The position numbers were made by a program, and so were the translations under genes. A stretch of DNA of 8,291 nt. It comes from CAZEIW01 sp964512305. Lineage in GTDB: Bacteria; Pseudomonadota; Gammaproteobacteria; Burkholderiales; Burkholderiaceae_F. Shown here in pieces: positions 5,596 to 8,291 of this stretch (its first letter is position 1; each line of letters begins with the position of its first letter). The DNA is taken from NCBI GenBank assembly GCA_964512305.1, contig CAZEIW010000235.1, forward strand, positions 1-8,291, in the 5' to 3' direction. The notes under the pieces were generated by a model. That model was not told the origin of the DNA, did not search any database, and was given only the letters and a program-made list of their open reading frames with translations.

Positions 5596-6723
5596 ATGAA
5601 GAAAACTCTGTTTGCATTCGCCGTGGCGGGCGCCTTTTCGGGCGCGGCGTTTGCGCAATCGACTTCGACAATTTACGGCATCCTCGACATCGACATTCGC
5701 CATACGAACAATCAGCCCTGCGCGGCCCCGGCAACCGGCGCCTGCAGCCTGACGAAGATGGAAGAAGGCGCGTTCAACGGGTCGCGGATCGGGTTCAAGG
5801 GCACCGAGGACCTGGGCGGCGGCACGTCGGCGCTGTACCAGATCGAAGCGGGCTACGCGGCCTACAACGGCCAGTCCGGCCAGCAAGGTCAGTTGTTCGG
5901 CCGCCAGGTCTGGGCCGGTCTCTCCGACAAGAGCGCGGGGACGGTCAAGTTCGGCCGCCAGTACGGCGTGACGTTTACCACGATCGGCGACATGGAAGTT
6001 CTCGGGTGGGGCAACCAGAACGAGAACTCGTGGGAAGCGGCGCTGGTCGGCATCCGCTTCGACAACACGGTCAAGTACAGCAACGACTTCGGCGGCAGCC
6101 CGGTCATCCTCGAACTGCAGTACAGCCCGGGCGGCCAGGCCGGCACGAACAGCCTGGGCACGACCGAAGGCTTCGACGTCAAGTACGCGCAAGGTCCCCT
6201 GAGTGTCGGTGGGGTGTGGTCGGAGTCGAAGGCGGGCAACTCTGCCGTCCAGACCAAGCTGACCAACTACGCCATCGGCGGCGCGTATGACGCCGGCGTC
6301 GCGAAGGCCTACGTGCATTACCTGAACTCCAAGCGCGATCCGGGCTTTGCGAAGGCAGGCAGCCTCAGCGGCGGCCCGCTCGCCAACACGAGCTTCTTGA
6401 ACAACACCGGCAACACGACGCAGCGCACCGACAAGTACTGGGAAATCGGCGCCTCGATCCCGGCGGGCACGCAGTGGAGCTTCCTGGTCGCTTACATGTA
6501 CGACAAGATCGACAGCCTGGACAGCGCCGGCGAGAGCGGCAAGATCACGACCGCGGCCGCCTACGCCGACTACGCCCTCTCCAAGCGTACCGACGTCTAC
6601 CTGGGCCTCGATCACAGCTCGCTGAAGGATGCTGCCGTCACGGCTGCCAACAGCCCGATCGGCACGTTCGCCGGTCAGGAAAGCCGTACCGGCCTCGACT
6701 TCGGGTTCCGCCATCGCTTCTAA
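5596..6723 (+). CDS. Outer-membrane general porin (Burkholderiales OmpC-like type), first of a tandem pair
   Basis: A 375-residue precursor of a 16-strand trimeric porin (Gram-negative porin family, Porin_4/OmpC-like) that lets small hydrophilic solutes cross the outer membrane. The signal peptide MKKTLFAFAVAGAFSGAAFA is probably cut after residue 20. The mature start IYGILDIDI is the first beta strand. RIGFKGTEDLGGGTSALYQIE (64-84), FGRQVWAGL and KFGRQYG (118-124, before the constriction loop), and ALSKRTDVYLGL (327-338) are family hallmarks, and the chain ends GLDFGFRHRF with the C-terminal Phe read by the BAM complex. GGAG lies about 8 bases before the ATG. Cys42 and Cys50 sit in the first exposed loop and could form a disulfide. 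A strong terminator follows at 6749-6775. Substrate selectivity cannot be read from the sequence. Confidence 0.95.
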   Translation: MKKTLFAFAVAGAFSGAAFAQSTSTIYGILDIDIRHTNNQPCAAPATGACSLTKMEEGAFNGSRIGFKGTEDLGGGTSALYQIEAGYAAYNGQSGQQGQLFGRQVWAGLSDKSAGTVKFGRQYGVTFTTIGDMEVLGWGNQNENSWEAALVGIRFDNTVKYSNDFGGSPVILELQYSPGGQAGTNSLGTTEGFDVKYAQGPLSVGGVWSESKAGNSAVQTKLTNYAIGGAYDAGVAKAYVHYLNSKRDPGFAKAGSLSGGPLANTSFLNNTGNTTQRTDKYWEIGASIPAGTQWSFLVAYMYDKIDSLDSAGESGKITTAAAYADYALSKRTDVYLGLDHSSLKDAAVTAANSPIGTFAGQESRTGLDFGFRHRF

Positions 6724-6748
6724 GCGACGGCAATCCCAACGCACGTCT

Positions 6749-6775
6749 AAGCCCACTTCGGTGGGCTTTTTTTTT
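6749..6775 (+). terminator. Rho-independent terminator after the first porin
   Basis: AAGCCCAC - TTCG - GTGGGCTT forms a perfect 8-bp stem with a stable TTCG tetraloop, followed by a run of nine T (6767-6775). It begins 26 bp past the porin stop. It should separate transcription of the two porins. Confidence 0.95.
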
Positions 6776-7021
6776 GCCCCGACTGCCCGTGGCGCCTTTT
6801 CGGTGAACGATTTTCAGTCCAATCTCTGAGAGAGACAGTATGGTTGACTCATTCAGTCGGATGTCTCCTTTCCGTCACAAATTCCGGAAATTCTGGGGAT
6901 GCGGCGGGCCGATTTGTGCGGGTCGCCGACTAACTTGATTAAAGTTTCAGCAAGCGTTCGTGCACTGACTCGAATAACGACGCCGGACCGCGGGGGCGGT
7001 CCATCCAGGGAGACTCGATAC

Positions 7022-8152
7022 ATGAAACTCAAGTTGTCGGTTGTCGCCGTCGGCCTCGCGCTGTGCGCGGGCGCGCATGCAGACGGTAACGTCACGGTAT
7101 TCGGCATCCTCGACGGCGGCTTCATGCACGCGAGCAAGACGGGTCCGACCGGCACGGGCGGCGCGGTCACCGCGTTCCAGGACGCTCCGATCCTGCCGAG
7201 CATCTACGGCTTCAAGGGCACCGAGGATCTCGGCGGCGGCCTGAAGGCGGGATTCGAGCTCGAGGGCGGATTCAATCTCGCCAACGGCACGCACAACAGC
7301 CCCGGTGTGTATCAGTCCCAGATTTTCGGCCGCGTCGCCGAGATCACGCTTGGCGGCGAGTGGGGCAAGTTCGGCGTCGGCATGCAGGTCGACCCCGGGC
7401 TCATCGCCGCGATCAGCACCGAGCCGCGCGGCATGACCGACTCGCTGAGCAGCCTCGAGCACTGGATCATCGGTACCGTCGGCAACAACAACGGGACCGG
7501 CTTCGGTTCGCTGGGCGGCGGCATCTTCGACCAGAATGCGCTGACCTACACGTATACGGGCAACGGCTTGTATCTGGGCGTCGAGTACGGCGTCGGCGGG
7601 GTCGCGGGCTCCACGTCGTCGGGCACGACCGAAGCGCTCGGCGCGACCTACACGAACAGCGGCTTCACCGTGTCGGGCAGCTTCGCGAAGGCGGAATGCG
7701 TGACCAACGCGACCACCTGCACGTCGGCCCATACGTCGAGCCAGATCGACGCGTTCGGTCTCGCCTACGCGATGGGACCATGGGCGGTGCGCGGCCAGTA
7801 CGGCGAGTACAAGTCAGCCTATAACAACGGCGGCACCGCGCTGGAAGACGTCAAGAACTGGGGCGTCGGCTTCGACTTCAAGACCAGCGACACGAACAAG
7901 CTGAACGCCGCGTACTACCGTTCGAAGGACAGCGGCGCTCCCGCCGGCGGCAAGACGACCGAGCTCGCGCTGCTCGACATCTACTCGCTGTCGAAGCGGA
8001 CTTCGGTCTACGGGCAGGTCGCATCGGTGAAGACCGACACCAACGCGGGCGCGAGCGCGGCGCTGGGCGGGATCTACACGCCGGTCGGGCTGTTCGCCAG
8101 CGCCGGGGTCACCACGACGCTGTTCGGCTTCGGAATGCAGCACGTTTTCTGA
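7022..8152 (+). CDS. Outer-membrane porin (Burkholderiales OmpC-like type), second of a tandem pair
   Basis: A 376-residue precursor from the same porin family as its neighbour. The signal peptide MKLKLSVVAVGLALCAGAHA is probably cut before Asp21. VFGILDGGFMHASK is the first strand; IYGFKGTEDLGGGLKAGFEL (61-80), FGRVAEITLGGEWGKFGVG (102-120) and YSLSKRTSVYGQV (321-333) are conserved segments; the C-terminus FGFGMQHVF ends in Phe. AGGGAG lies about 9 bases before the ATG. It is similar to the first porin in layout and length but clearly diverged, so the pair is either an old duplication or two acquired paralogues. Cys226 and Cys233 in a predicted loop could form a disulfide. An 8-bp hairpin begins on the last base of the stop codon, and a rho-independent terminator follows at 8194-8219. 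The 298-bp gap before it holds the upstream terminator but no promoter I can defend. Confidence 0.95.
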   Translation: MKLKLSVVAVGLALCAGAHADGNVTVFGILDGGFMHASKTGPTGTGGAVTAFQDAPILPSIYGFKGTEDLGGGLKAGFELEGGFNLANGTHNSPGVYQSQIFGRVAEITLGGEWGKFGVGMQVDPGLIAAISTEPRGMTDSLSSLEHWIIGTVGNNNGTGFGSLGGGIFDQNALTYTYTGNGLYLGVEYGVGGVAGSTSSGTTEALGATYTNSGFTVSGSFAKAECVTNATTCTSAHTSSQIDAFGLAYAMGPWAVRGQYGEYKSAYNNGGTALEDVKNWGVGFDFKTSDTNKLNAAYYRSKDSGAPAGGKTTELALLDIYSLSKRTSVYGQVASVKTDTNAGASAALGGIYTPVGLFASAGVTTTLFGFGMQHVF

Positions 8153-8193
8153 TCCAGGATCTTTCCTGGATGGGGCCGCGAGGTCCCGATACC

Positions 8194-8219
8194 AAAAGCC
8201 CACCTCACGGTGGGCTTTT
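8194..8219 (+). terminator. Rho-independent terminator after the second porin
   Basis: AAAAGCCCACC - TCAC - GGTGGGCTTTT is a perfect 11-bp stem whose 3' arm ends in four T, followed by CATTTTCGC. The A-tract and T-tract on the two sides make it potentially bidirectional. Its core AAGCCCAC/GTGGGCTT is identical to the terminator of the first porin. The remaining 72 bp to the window end show no gene I can support. Confidence 0.88.
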
Positions 8220-8291
8220 CATTTTCGCTTCGCGCGTCGATTGCCGGAACGGGTGCCGATGTAGTTGCAGCCGTAACGATCCCCTCTCCCG

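Noticed and set aside
5387..5734. N-terminal extension of Coq7 (116 extra residues)
   Set aside because: It would overlap the first porin on the other strand, it has no family similarity that I recognise, and the ATG at 5386 has its own ribosome binding site and a normal family N-terminus.
5578..6756. Minus-strand open frame of 392 codons antisense to the first porin
   Set aside because: The porin on the other strand has a signal peptide, family motifs and a terminator. The antisense frame is an Arg/Ala/Val-rich shadow.
1..8291. Search for CRISPR, tRNA, rRNA, insertion sequences or phage genes
   Set aside because: I saw no regularly spaced direct repeats other than the two tandem copies, no tRNA-like cloverleaf, and no transposase, integrase or phage protein among the plausible reading frames.

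Overview
This window looks like chromosomal core DNA from a GC-rich betaproteobacterium, most likely a member of Burkholderiales or a close relative. The evidence is the gene content and order (rplM-rpsI next to argC, a bactofilin, erpA, and coq7 beside an OsmC-like gene), trimeric porins of the Burkholderiales type ending in Phe, and the strong GC bias. I see no phage, plasmid, insertion-sequence, CRISPR, rRNA or tRNA feature.

Layout. Positions 1-2784 hold a tight minus-strand group read in the order argC, a DUF6776-like membrane protein, bactofilin, erpA. Gaps are 25, 22 and 84 bp, and the last gap carries a perfect TATAAT that may give erpA its own promoter. Positions 2785-3304 are a 520-bp non-coding stretch rich in palindromes. 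It holds two 57-bp tandem copies of a double-hairpin repeat, an 88-bp REP-like pair of complementary hairpins, and a candidate argC promoter. Positions 3305-4152 hold the ribosomal protein pair rplM-rpsI (minus), with a recognisable promoter upstream. An OsmC/YhfA-like gene is divergent from rplM (4319-4744, plus) and convergent, with a 3-bp gap, on coq7 (4748-5386, minus). Two porin genes follow in tandem on the plus strand (5596-6723 and 7022-8152), each with its own rho-independent terminator.

Functionally this is housekeeping: arginine synthesis (ArgC), Fe-S cluster delivery (ErpA), translation (L13, S9), ubiquinone synthesis (Coq7), thiol-peroxide or related stress defence (OsmC-like) and outer-membrane permeability (two porins). 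The least understood gene is the DUF6776-like protein, a single-pass membrane protein with a coiled coil, encoded directly before a membrane-targeted-looking bactofilin. A partnership between them is a reasonable hypothesis.

I found no convincing new multi-gene system. The items most worth a second look are the two repeat families between rpsI and argC and the DUF6776-bactofilin pair.
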